In this document: one piece after another, positions 48,051 to 56,701 of the stretch
Layout of the letters: every line of letters begins with the position of its first letter
How positions within the stretch are numbered: position 1 is the stretch's first letter
NCBI GenBank assembly: GCA_024707405.1
Contig: JANPZU010000001.1
Coordinates: 62,001 to 126,000, forward strand
Direction: 5' to 3'
DNA length: 64,000 nucleotides
Source of the DNA: Luteimonas sp.
GTDB lineage: Bacteria; Pseudomonadota; Gammaproteobacteria; Xanthomonadales; Xanthomonadaceae
Position numbers and translations under genes: made by a program
The notes under the pieces: generated by a model
The model's database searches: none
The model's input: the letters and a program-made list of their open reading frames with translations, nothing else
What the model was told of the DNA's origin: nothing

Positions 48051-50947
48051 CACCAGAACTTGTACTCGACGAGGAATGTGAACGCCCTGCCACGTGGATC
48101 AGCCACACGGGGCTCCCAACCCGCGCCACCACCATCATCCAGGTATGCCAACGAGAACGGCGGATCCGCGTTGAGCAAGTTCTTGACGCCGAAGGTTGTC
48201 CTCAAAGCATCACTGGCCTGCCAACTCAACGAATAGTTGTAAGTGATGTACTCATCGACATCTTTTTCCCATTGCGGCGGCTTGTAATCAGCACGTAAAC
48301 CTGGTGGCACGTAATCCTGATAGCCATTGCGATAAACTTGGGTAAGTGTGTGCATCCAGGATCCCTTCGCCCAAACGAAACTCATCGTATGCTTCCAACG
48401 CAATGGAAGGTTGTAATACCTCACATAAGTGCCAACGGAATTGTCACCGTAAGGCTGGTTAGAGAGGCTCTTGCTCTGGAAAGAGTCCAGCCAGCTTCCA
48501 TTCAAGTTGAGCCGCCAATTGCCACCTGCCAATTCACCCATTAGATTGGCATCCAGTTCGATGCCGCTGGCCAACGTGCCACCCGAATTGATGAAGCGCT
48601 GATCAACCTGCACGACATCGCCATTGGCATTTCGAATCCAATTGGCAGAGAACAGATCGTACTCATCAATCAGCGTTTGCAAGCTCGGGGAACGAATCGT
48701 GTTGAGACGCTCGATCTCCCACCAATCAATGCTGATGTTGAAATTATCGGTTGGTGCCAACACGATGCCGAAGCTCGTGGATCTGGACTCCTCGGGGGCG
48801 AGCGCCACATTGCCACCCGACAAGATGTTGGGATTAATTTCCTCACACCCCGAAACCTCGGGATTCGGATTACCACTGGGGCATCTCGCCGGATCGGCTA
48901 GACCCCGGCTCGTGAGCGGGTTCTCAAGCGTGCCTCGAAACAGTTTTGCGAAATCCGGCACCTTGAATCCCGTACTGTGGGCACCCCGGATCGCCAGCCA
49001 ATTCGTGGGCTGATACTTGAATGAGTACTTCGGATTCGTCGTGCCTCCGAAGCCACTGTACTCGTCATGGCGCACAGCAATCGTGACTTCCAGTGCATCC
49101 AGCACCGGCAGGTAGATCTCCGCGAACACTGCTTTTACGTCCCGATGCACTTTCGGCATATAGAATTGAGCATCGCCTGCAGCGCCAAAGATCCAGGCAG
49201 GCCCACCACCTTCTGCAATCGGAACACCCCATTGCTCCGGGCCACCGAACTTGTATTCTTCGCGACGTAGGTCAACACCAACGGCCGCCTGCACCTCGCC
49301 GCCCGGAAGACTGAAGCCAAGGCCACCGGATGCGCTCGCATCAATTATCGTGGTGGCCGTCTCGCCGTTGTAGAGTTGCACGCCACTAGCCGAGGCCGCA
49401 GCCAACGCCGCATATGCTGCTGGCGACTGATCCTGACCCGGCAAAAGGAAAGGATTGAGCAGGCCGGTGCGCAACATTTCCTTCAACTGCGGAGTGTAGT
49501 AATAGCCATCAGTCAGCACAGACTCTGCACGACTGCTGGAACGAGAGAGGCCTGCGTTGTAGTCCCAACCGGCTATCGTTCCTTCGAAACCGAACATCAA
49601 TCGTGAAGCCTTGGTGGTGGTCGTGTACTCACGCGGCCCGCATGCATAACAGCGCCAACGATAATTGATGGGATTGCCATACACCAAGTTGGCAGTCCCA
49701 AAATAGTCAGCAAGGGCGTTGTACACCATGTCGTAGGTGCTACGCGTCAGATCATTCAGGGGATAAGGATCAAGTGAGTTCAACGCCGTTGAAACACTGG
49801 TCGAGATTTGTTGGGCTTCAAAATGCCTACGAGATTCGACCTCCGATCCAACTGCTTCGAAATACATTTGGTGATTGTCGGAAATCTTGAATGTAGCTCG
49901 GCCAACAAACTGCATTGTTTCTACCGGCTGCTGGAGAACGCGAGACCTACCGTAATCCCACGCACACGAATACCTGAAGCCTGGCGACGCCCAAATGACC
50001 TCGTCATAAGGCCCCATCATGTCGCCACCGGCCTCACAACCAATCCCACCCGGGAGATCAAGGATGTTGACCCAGGTATTCAATGACTGGGTGTTCGGGT
50101 CGACCAAGCTGCCGGTGATGATGCCGCCGGCGAGATTTCCTATCGTGGCAAAAGGCCCGCCCCGCGAATCCGGTGAGAGGCCACGCTCAGGCTGGAAGCT
50201 ATTGGCAAAATCACGATCCACGCCACGAAGGATGTCATTCTTCTTGATGCTAATCGCACCCCACACATTCCACCGATCGCTATCCAGATCACCCACACCG
50301 CCCAACACACTAAAGTTGTAGATGTTACCGCCGCCTTCCTCCGTCGCATCCAAGCCAGCCGTGACGGAGAGCCCTTGGTAATCGTTACGAGTGATGAAAT
50401 TGATCACGCCACCAATGGCATCTGTACCGTAAAGAGCGGAAGCACCATCACGCAGGACTTCTACTCGCTCAATCGCTGAAAATGGGATGGAGTTCAGGTC
50501 GACGACCTGACCACCCAAGCCATGCGCGGCAACGCGACGCCCATTGAGAAGCACCAACGTCGCGTCAGCCCCTTGACCGCGCAGATTAGCGCCAGAAACA
50601 CCATTGTTTCCGCGTGTTTCGGAAGGCGCAATCGAACTGTTGGCCGCCAGATTGTCCGCGCTGTTGCTTGAAATATTGAGGAACTGCAACAGTTGCTCAG
50701 CAGATGTAATTCCCTGCGCTTCAATTTGTTGCTTCTGGATCACAGTCACAGGAAGCGCCGCCTCTACATCAGTGCGCTTGATTCGCGAACCCGTCACCTG
50801 CACTCGATCAAGGGATCGCGCCGATTGCTCCTCCTGTGTGCCTGCTGCGTCCTGCGCGACGGCTGTACCGGACAACGCCATCGCGATGGCGACCGACAAG
50901 GCCGAACCGAGCACGCGCGGCCTCGTGACTGTGCGAACTTCTGACAT
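48050..50947 (-). CDS. TonB-dependent outer-membrane receptor
   Basis: 965 residues. The start at 50947 follows GGGGGATC. Signal peptide to about 31, an N-terminal TonB box-like DRVQVTGSR, then the plug domain with LLNGRRVAAHG, VEVLRDGASALYG and GGVINFITR. The large 22-strand barrel follows and ends in VEYKFW with a terminal aromatic. Size and architecture fit receptors for oligosaccharides or peptides common in Xanthomonadaceae. It is noticeably less GC-rich than the neighbouring genes. It forms an operon with the serine hydrolase and is divergent from the NlpC/P60 peptidase across 195 bases. Confidence 0.95.
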   Translation of the reverse strand: MSEVRTVTRPRVLGSALSVAIAMALSGTAVAQDAAGTQEEQSARSLDRVQVTGSRIKRTDVEAALPVTVIQKQQIEAQGITSAEQLLQFLNISSNSADNLAANSSIAPSETRGNNGVSGANLRGQGADATLVLLNGRRVAAHGLGGQVVDLNSIPFSAIERVEVLRDGASALYGTDAIGGVINFITRNDYQGLSVTAGLDATEEGGGNIYNFSVLGGVGDLDSDRWNVWGAISIKKNDILRGVDRDFANSFQPERGLSPDSRGGPFATIGNLAGGIITGSLVDPNTQSLNTWVNILDLPGGIGCEAGGDMMGPYDEVIWASPGFRYSCAWDYGRSRVLQQPVETMQFVGRATFKISDNHQMYFEAVGSEVESRRHFEAQQISTSVSTALNSLDPYPLNDLTRSTYDMVYNALADYFGTANLVYGNPINYRWRCYACGPREYTTTTKASRLMFGFEGTIAGWDYNAGLSRSSSRAESVLTDGYYYTPQLKEMLRTGLLNPFLLPGQDQSPAAYAALAAASASGVQLYNGETATTIIDASASGGLGFSLPGGEVQAAVGVDLRREEYKFGGPEQWGVPIAEGGGPAWIFGAAGDAQFYMPKVHRDVKAVFAEIYLPVLDALEVTIAVRHDEYSGFGGTTNPKYSFKYQPTNWLAIRGAHSTGFKVPDFAKLFRGTLENPLTSRGLADPARCPSGNPNPEVSGCEEINPNILSGGNVALAPEESRSTSFGIVLAPTDNFNISIDWWEIERLNTIRSPSLQTLIDEYDLFSANWIRNANGDVVQVDQRFINSGGTLASGIELDANLMGELAGGNWRLNLNGSWLDSFQSKSLSNQPYGDNSVGTYVRYYNLPLRWKHTMSFVWAKGSWMHTLTQVYRNGYQDYVPPGLRADYKPPQWEKDVDEYITYNYSLSWQASDALRTTFGVKNLLNADPPFSLAYLDDGGGAGWEPRVADPRGRAFTFLVEYKFW

Positions 50948-51142
50948 GCTGATCCCCCGGCTGAAGATGTGGTGATGGACGAAACCTGGCTGGTGGGCGA
51001 CTTGCCTGTCACCGATTGCTTTCGTCCAATCCTGCGGACTCGAACGCCCCCTCGTTATGTGCTGCTTAACATGCTTCAAACACCCTTGTCAATTTTTTAT
51101 TCTCAAGTACTCTGAGTCGATAACGATTTATTCCAGAGCGCC

Positions 51143-52603
51143 ATGACCTTGCCAGCCAACGCCCAGGATGCGTGCACCACCCCAGCTCCGGCTAGATGCC
51201 GGGCAGCCAAGGCATGCACGCTGCTGGCGGTCGCGTTGCTGGTCATGTCCATGGGGGCGGCAACCGCATCAGGGACGACGACGCAGCCACCCGACGACAC
51301 CGGCATCGTCGGCGTCCGCGCCGAACACCTCTCCGCGGGGTACTGGATCCGCAAGGCACGCCAGGTGGATCGCCCGGTCATGAGTCCCGCCGCCATCGCC
51401 ACGCAGAACCTGGCGATGGAAAGCATCGACCCTTCGCTGCACGACATCGAGGCACTCCCGGTCACGCTGGAGCGAGAACAGGTCGTCGGCTGGATCGAGG
51501 CGATCTCGACACGGCCGACGCGAACGCTCTACGACGAAGCCGGCAAGGAAGGCAGCGAGCGCGCGCTCGACCGACTGGTCAATGCGCTCGACCTTCGCAA
51601 CGTGCCCCAGACGCAGGTGACGCGTTACGGAATGGTCGTCAGCCGCGCCGACCTGCGCACCTTCCCGACCCACCTGCGCGTGTTCAGCACGCCTGAAGAC
51701 CGCGACATCGACCGTTTCCAGGAAAGCGCCCTGTTCCCGGGCACGCCGGTGGTCGTGGCGCACGAAAGCCGCGATGGCGAGTGGCTGTTCGTCGTCAGCC
51801 GCACCTATGCCGCGTGGATCGACCGCGATGCCGTCGCCATCGGCGACAAGGCCGAAATCTTCGCCCACGCACGCCGCTCCCCGCACATCGTCGTCACCGG
51901 AGCCACCGTCAGCACGGTGCATGCCCGCACGGACGCGCGCGTATCCGAAGTGCAACTGGACATGGGCGTGCGCATGCCGCTGGTGCGCGCACTGCCGGAA
52001 GACGGTCTGGTCAACGGACAGCACCCCTACTTCGGCCATGCCATCGAACTGCCGATCCGCAACGAAGACGGCAGCCTGTCGTTCGCCCCTGCGTTGATCC
52101 CGGCCTCGGCCGATGTCGCCAGCGATTACCTGCCGATGACCCGCGCCAACATACTGCGGCAGGCGTTCAAGTTCCTTGGCGAACGCTACGGCTGGGGGCA
52201 TTCGTTCAATTCGCGCGACTGCAGCGGCTTCGTGGCCGAGGTCTACCGCAGCTTCGGCGTGCTGCTGCCGCGCAACACCAGTGCGCAGGCCGTGAGTCCG
52301 GCGCTCAACCGTTTGCAGTTCGATCCGGCGATGCCGCATGACGAGCGCGTCGACCTGCTGCGCAAGACCCAGGTCGGCGACCTGGTCTACATCCCGGGGC
52401 ACGTGATGATGGTCATCGGCCACGAAGACGGCGAGCCCTACGTGATCCACGACACCGCGGGCATGTCCTATCGCGGGCCAGACGGCGATCTCCGTCGCCT
52501 TGTCCTCAACGGCGTGGTGGTGACGCCGCTGCTGCCGATGCTCTCGGACGCGGACACCGCCACCATCGAACGCATCACAAACATCCAGCGGATCCGGCCC
52601 TGA
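51143..52603 (+). CDS. SH3-domain NlpC/P60 peptidase (YkfC-like)
   Basis: 486 residues with an N-terminal hydrophobic export segment (about 24-43). The middle has bacterial SH3-like strands (about 175-320) and the C-terminal NlpC/P60 domain has catalytic Cys near 360 (DCSGFV), His near 420 (GHVMMVIG) and a third polar residue at H436. This matches gamma-D-glutamyl-diamino-acid endopeptidases of the YkfC type, which release L-Ala-D-Glu from murein peptides. It is the first of five plus-strand genes, and the L-Ala-D/L-Glu-type epimerase follows by 34 bases. Confidence 0.88.
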   Translation: MTLPANAQDACTTPAPARCRAAKACTLLAVALLVMSMGAATASGTTTQPPDDTGIVGVRAEHLSAGYWIRKARQVDRPVMSPAAIATQNLAMESIDPSLHDIEALPVTLEREQVVGWIEAISTRPTRTLYDEAGKEGSERALDRLVNALDLRNVPQTQVTRYGMVVSRADLRTFPTHLRVFSTPEDRDIDRFQESALFPGTPVVVAHESRDGEWLFVVSRTYAAWIDRDAVAIGDKAEIFAHARRSPHIVVTGATVSTVHARTDARVSEVQLDMGVRMPLVRALPEDGLVNGQHPYFGHAIELPIRNEDGSLSFAPALIPASADVASDYLPMTRANILRQAFKFLGERYGWGHSFNSRDCSGFVAEVYRSFGVLLPRNTSAQAVSPALNRLQFDPAMPHDERVDLLRKTQVGDLVYIPGHVMMVIGHEDGEPYVIHDTAGMSYRGPDGDLRRLVLNGVVVTPLLPMLSDADTATIERITNIQRIRP

Positions 52604-52637
52604 CGCGCCACCGGATCCGCACAGTGAGGGGAACCCG

Positions 52638-53735
52638 ATGAAGATCACCGAAGTGCGCCTGGGCATGTTGCGCGTCCCGCTCAAGACGCCGTTCAAGACG
52701 GCATTGCGCACGGTGGACACCGTCGAGGACATCGTGGTCTCGATCCACACCGACACCGGCCACGTCGGCTACGGCGAAGCCGCGGCCACCGCTGTCATCA
52801 CCGGCGATACCCACGGCTCGATCATCGAAGCCATCGACAAGGTGATCGCACCGCGCCTGATCGGCGAGGAAGTCGTCGATCTCAACCGCATCGTCCGCCG
52901 CATCCAGGGCGCCATGGAGCGCAACACCAGCGCCAAGGCAGCCGTCGAGATCGCGATCTACGACCTGTGGGCGCAACTCTACGGCGCCCCGCTCTACCGC
53001 ATGCTCGGCGGCGGCGAACCGGTGGTCTCGACCGACATCACCATCAGCGTCGACCACATCGACAAGATGGTCGCCGACTCGATGTCGGCGGTGGATCGCG
53101 GTTTCGAGACGCTGAAGATCAAGATCGGCAAGGACATCGGCCTCGACATCGAACGGGTCAAGGCCATCCACGCCGCGGTCGAGGGACGCGCCCTGCTGAG
53201 GCTGGACGCGAACCAGGGCTGGACCCCGAAACAGGCGGTGTACGCCATGCGCACGCTGGAAGATGCCGGCGTGCAACTCGAACTGCTCGAGCAGCCCGTG
53301 CACGCCCGAGACATCGCCGGGTTGAAGTACGTCACCGATCGCGTCCACACGCCGGTCATGGCCGATGAGAGCGTGTTCGGCCCTGCGGAAGTGATCGATC
53401 TCATCAAGAAACGCGCCGCGGACATCATCAACATCAAGTTGATGAAGACCGGCGGCATCTCCAATGCCATCCGCATCGCCGACATCGCCTCGGTGTACGG
53501 CGTCGAATGCATGATCGGATGCATGATCGAGACCAGCATCAGCGTCGCGGCGGCCGTCCACCTTGCGATCGCCAAGTCGGACGTGATCACCAAGGTCGAC
53601 CTGGATGGCCCATCGCTGTGCGCCTTCGACCCGGTCGACGGCGGGGTGATCTTCAACGAGTCGGAAATCTCCGTCGGCGAAGCGCCCGGCCTCGGCATCC
53701 GCGCGATCCGCGGTTACCAGCCCCTGGTGCGCTGA
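52638..53735 (+). CDS. Dipeptide epimerase, L-Ala-D/L-Glu type
   Basis: 365 residues, enolase superfamily. Catalytic and metal residues of the muconate-lactonizing/AE-epimerase branch are in register: KIK (Lys about 160 and 162), LDANQGW with metal Asp about 190, ELLEQP with Glu about 218, MADES with Asp about 243 and Lys about 267 in NIKLMK. It epimerises L-Ala-D-Glu to L-Ala-L-Glu in peptidoglycan salvage. No signal peptide, so cytoplasmic. The next gene is the MurR/RpiR regulator, 7 bases downstream. Confidence 0.92.
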   Translation: MKITEVRLGMLRVPLKTPFKTALRTVDTVEDIVVSIHTDTGHVGYGEAAATAVITGDTHGSIIEAIDKVIAPRLIGEEVVDLNRIVRRIQGAMERNTSAKAAVEIAIYDLWAQLYGAPLYRMLGGGEPVVSTDITISVDHIDKMVADSMSAVDRGFETLKIKIGKDIGLDIERVKAIHAAVEGRALLRLDANQGWTPKQAVYAMRTLEDAGVQLELLEQPVHARDIAGLKYVTDRVHTPVMADESVFGPAEVIDLIKKRAADIINIKLMKTGGISNAIRIADIASVYGVECMIGCMIETSISVAAAVHLAIAKSDVITKVDLDGPSLCAFDPVDGGVIFNESEISVGEAPGLGIRAIRGYQPLVR

Positions 53736-53742
53736 CGCCGCC

Positions 53743-54585
53743 ATGTCGTCGCTGCTCAAGATCCGCTCCGAACGCGACCGCATGTCGGCGATCGAGCGGC
53801 GCATCGCCGACTTCATCCTCGACAACGCGCAACTGCTGCGCGACTACTCTTCGCAGCAACTGGCCAATGCACTCGGGATCAGCCAGTCGAGCGTGGTGAA
53901 ATTCAGCCAGAAACTCGGCTTCAAGGGCTACCCAGACCTCAAGTATTCGATCGGCGAATCAATCGCACGGAACGGCGACGAAAACGGCGGCGCCAGCCAC
54001 GGGGCGACGGACGATGCGCATGCATCCCCCGCGGCGGAACTGTGGCTGGCCAAGTCGCGAGCCGGCGACGAAACCCGCCTGATCAATCCCGAAGAACGGC
54101 TCGATGCCATTGCCCTGAGGCTGCGCACGGCCGACAAGGTCTTTCTGGTCGGCATCGGCTCGGACAGCATCGCCGCGCGCGGTTTCGCGATCCGGCTGTC
54201 GCTGCTGGGGATCCTGGCGATCCACCATTTCGATCCCGTCCTGGTGCCTGCGGAAGTCTCGACATCGAGCCCCAGCGACGTGCTGCTGCTGTTCTCCGAA
54301 CATGGGCAGCAGGCCTCGTTCTGCCAGCTCGCGCGCCTGTTCCGCGCACGTGGCGGGCATGTGGTCTCGGTGACCCGGCACAACGCCAATCCCTTGCGTG
54401 CGCACGCCGACTCGCAATTGCTGGTATCCGCGCACGACGATCGCGCGCACATCGTGCCCCTGCTCTACCAGTCCGCCTTGCAACACCTGCTCGACCAGAT
54501 CTTCCTGCTCGTCTGCGAAGACGAAGATCGTCGTCGCCAACTCGATGACAACCACATGCAGGTGTTGCACCTGCTGGATACCTGA
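53743..54585 (+). CDS. MurR/RpiR-family transcriptional regulator
   Basis: 280 residues. N-terminal HTH_6 (about 10-75; IADFILDNAQLLRDYSSQQL, then SVVKFSQKLGFKGYPDLK) and a C-terminal SIS domain (about 120-260; VGIGSDSIAARGFAIRLSLLG) that normally binds a sugar phosphate. MurR of E. coli senses N-acetylmuramic acid 6-phosphate, so the neighbours make a murein-derived effector credible. It is likely the local regulator of this divergon. No operator could be identified with confidence. Confidence 0.9.
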   Translation: MSSLLKIRSERDRMSAIERRIADFILDNAQLLRDYSSQQLANALGISQSSVVKFSQKLGFKGYPDLKYSIGESIARNGDENGGASHGATDDAHASPAAELWLAKSRAGDETRLINPEERLDAIALRLRTADKVFLVGIGSDSIAARGFAIRLSLLGILAIHHFDPVLVPAEVSTSSPSDVLLLFSEHGQQASFCQLARLFRARGGHVVSVTRHNANPLRAHADSQLLVSAHDDRAHIVPLLYQSALQHLLDQIFLLVCEDEDRRRQLDDNHMQVLHLLDT

Positions 54586-54591
54586 GACGAC

Positions 54592-55413
54592 ATGCCCAAC
54601 CGCATCGCATCCTCCCGCCACCCGACCCGTGGCGTCCTCGCCCTTGTCGCCTTCGGGCTGCTGCCACTGTTGCTGGCCGCGTGCCAACCGGCCATCGATG
54701 ACAGCGAGGAAACCTTGCCCACCGCGTGGCATGAAGCGCGGCAGATGGTGCTCGTGACCAGCGATGGATGGGATGCAACCGCCGGCACGATGCAACGCTA
54801 CGAACGCGATGCAGAAGACGCGCAATGGCGGGAAGTGGGCGCCTCGACACCGGTCATGCTGGGCCGCAACGGCACGGCCTGGGGCCTGGGCCTGCACCCC
54901 GCGCAAGCCGATGGCCCGCAAAAGCAGGAAGGCGATGGCCGCGCACCCGCCGGCGTGTTCTCGATCGGCATCGCGTTCGGCTACGGCGAAATGGCCGAGA
55001 CCGGGCTGGCATATGCGCCGATGGACATCGACGACTGGTGCATCGATGTCAACGAATCGCCGCTCTACAACCGCATCGTCAGCACCCGCGATGTCGGCGA
55101 AGCGGCCATCGAAGGCTCGACCGAACCGATGCGCCGCGACCTGCATGCCGACGGCGACGTACGCTACAAGCTGGGCTTCGTGATCGACCACAATCCGCAG
55201 GCGATCCCCGGCGGCGGCAGCTGCATCTTCGCGCACCTGTGGCGCCAGCCCGGCGAAACCACGGCCGGCTGTACCGCGATGGAGGAACCGGCGATGCTCG
55301 AACTGCTGGCCTGGCTGGATCCCGGCCGCAAGCCGGTGTTCGTGGTACTGCCCGACGACCAGCAACAACGTCTGGCGGCAAGCTGGAATCTGCCGCATCC
55401 TGCCGCACACTGA
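54592..55413 (+). CDS. Lipoprotein with L,D-transpeptidase-like catalytic motif
   Basis: 273 residues. A lipobox LLLAAC places the lipidated Cys near 31. The C-terminal half carries FVIDHN and SCIFAHLWR, then TTAGCTAM, in which the last Cys is the likely nucleophile of the YkuD/L,D-transpeptidase type, with a His in the FAHLW segment. It could cut or join peptidoglycan peptides at the cell envelope, or be an unusual L,D-carboxypeptidase. It starts 6 bases after the regulator. Confidence 0.78.
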   Translation: MPNRIASSRHPTRGVLALVAFGLLPLLLAACQPAIDDSEETLPTAWHEARQMVLVTSDGWDATAGTMQRYERDAEDAQWREVGASTPVMLGRNGTAWGLGLHPAQADGPQKQEGDGRAPAGVFSIGIAFGYGEMAETGLAYAPMDIDDWCIDVNESPLYNRIVSTRDVGEAAIEGSTEPMRRDLHADGDVRYKLGFVIDHNPQAIPGGGSCIFAHLWRQPGETTAGCTAMEEPAMLELLAWLDPGRKPVFVVLPDDQQQRLAASWNLPHPAAH

Positions 55414-55429
55414 ACCGGATCGAGGCACC

Positions 55430-56695
55430 ATGTCCCACACCACACGCATCCTGCTTGCGCTCGCCGCCGGTTCGGCCCTCGGCCTGATCCTCGCGTTCTG
55501 GAACCACGGCGTCGCCATCCAGGTGGCCGATGCCGTCCAGCCCATCGGCCGACTCTGGCTCAACGCACTGCAGATGACGGTGGTGCCGCTGGTGGCTGCA
55601 CTGGTCATCATCGGCGTCAATTCGGCCAGCGATGCCGCAGCTTCGGGGCGCACCGCGCGCCGCGCCATCGTGGTGTTCATCGTGCTGCTCGCGCTGATCT
55701 CGATGTTCGCCGCCGTGCTCGCGCCTGCCGCATTGTCGCTGCTGCCGCGCAACGAGGCGCTGGTCGAGTCGCTGCGCGCTGCGTTCTCCGGCCCGGAACC
55801 GGTCGCAAGGGCAGGCAATATCGGCGATTTCCTGGTCTCGATCATTCCTTCCAACGCGATCGCGGCGGCGGCTGCGGCGGCCATGTTGCCTACGGTCGCG
55901 TTCTCGCTGTTCTTCGGCTTCGCGCTGGCGCGGGTCGAACCCGAGCGCCGCCTGCGCATGCTTGAACTGCTGCAGACGGTGATCGACACCATGATCATCA
56001 TCGTGCGCTGGGTGCTGTGGACGGCACCGCTGGGCGTGTTCGCGCTGATGCTAGCGGTCTGCGCGCGCGTCGGCCTGGACATCCTGACCGCGCTCGGCTG
56101 GTACATCGCACTGCTCTGCAGCCTGCACCTGGCCGCGACCGCGCTGATGTACGTGGTGGTCGCCGTTGCCGGCAACGAGTCGGCACGCAGCTTCGCCAAG
56201 GGCATCCTGCCGGCGCAGACCATCGCACTTGGCACGCAATCCTCGCTGGCCTCGCTGCCGGCGATGATCGAAAGCGCACGCACGCGCCTGGGTTATCCGG
56301 TGGCCGTCGCCTCGCTGGTGTTGCCGATGGCAGTCTCGCTGTTCCGCATCACCAGTCCGGTGCAGTACATGTGCGTCGCGGCGTTCATCGCGTGGATCTA
56401 CGGCATCGACCTCGGCTTCGCGCATCTGGCTGCGGGCGCCGCATTGGCCACCGTGATCAGTATGGGGTCGGTCGGCCTGCCCGGGCAGGCCATCTTCATG
56501 ACCACCAACCTGCCGGTGACGCAGGCGATGGGGCTGCCGACCGAGCCGCTCGGCATCCTGCTCGCGGTCGACACGGTGCCCGACATGTTCGCCACGCTGG
56601 GCAACGTCACCGCCGACCTCGCCGCCACCAGCGTGGTGACGCGACAGTCGCGCGGTGACGCCATCGCCGACGAGTCCTCGCTCGATATCGGTTGA
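55430..56695 (+). CDS. Dicarboxylate/amino-acid:cation symporter (DAACS)
   Basis: A 421-residue inner-membrane transporter with about eight membrane helices and the DAACS re-entrant and signature regions, including ALGTQSSLASLPAMI (serine-rich), SMGSVGLPGQAIF and AVDTVPDMFATLGNV. These proteins take up glutamate, aspartate or dicarboxylates with Na+ or H+. In this locus the substrate may be Glu released from murein peptides, which is inference. It is the last gene of the plus-strand operon and converges on the glutamate-synthase-like gene with a 6-base gap. Confidence 0.92.
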   Translation: MSHTTRILLALAAGSALGLILAFWNHGVAIQVADAVQPIGRLWLNALQMTVVPLVAALVIIGVNSASDAAASGRTARRAIVVFIVLLALISMFAAVLAPAALSLLPRNEALVESLRAAFSGPEPVARAGNIGDFLVSIIPSNAIAAAAAAAMLPTVAFSLFFGFALARVEPERRLRMLELLQTVIDTMIIIVRWVLWTAPLGVFALMLAVCARVGLDILTALGWYIALLCSLHLAATALMYVVVAVAGNESARSFAKGILPAQTIALGTQSSLASLPAMIESARTRLGYPVAVASLVLPMAVSLFRITSPVQYMCVAAFIAWIYGIDLGFAHLAAGAALATVISMGSVGLPGQAIFMTTNLPVTQAMGLPTEPLGILLAVDTVPDMFATLGNVTADLAATSVVTRQSRGDAIADESSLDIG

Positions 56696-56701
56696 CGCCG
56701 C

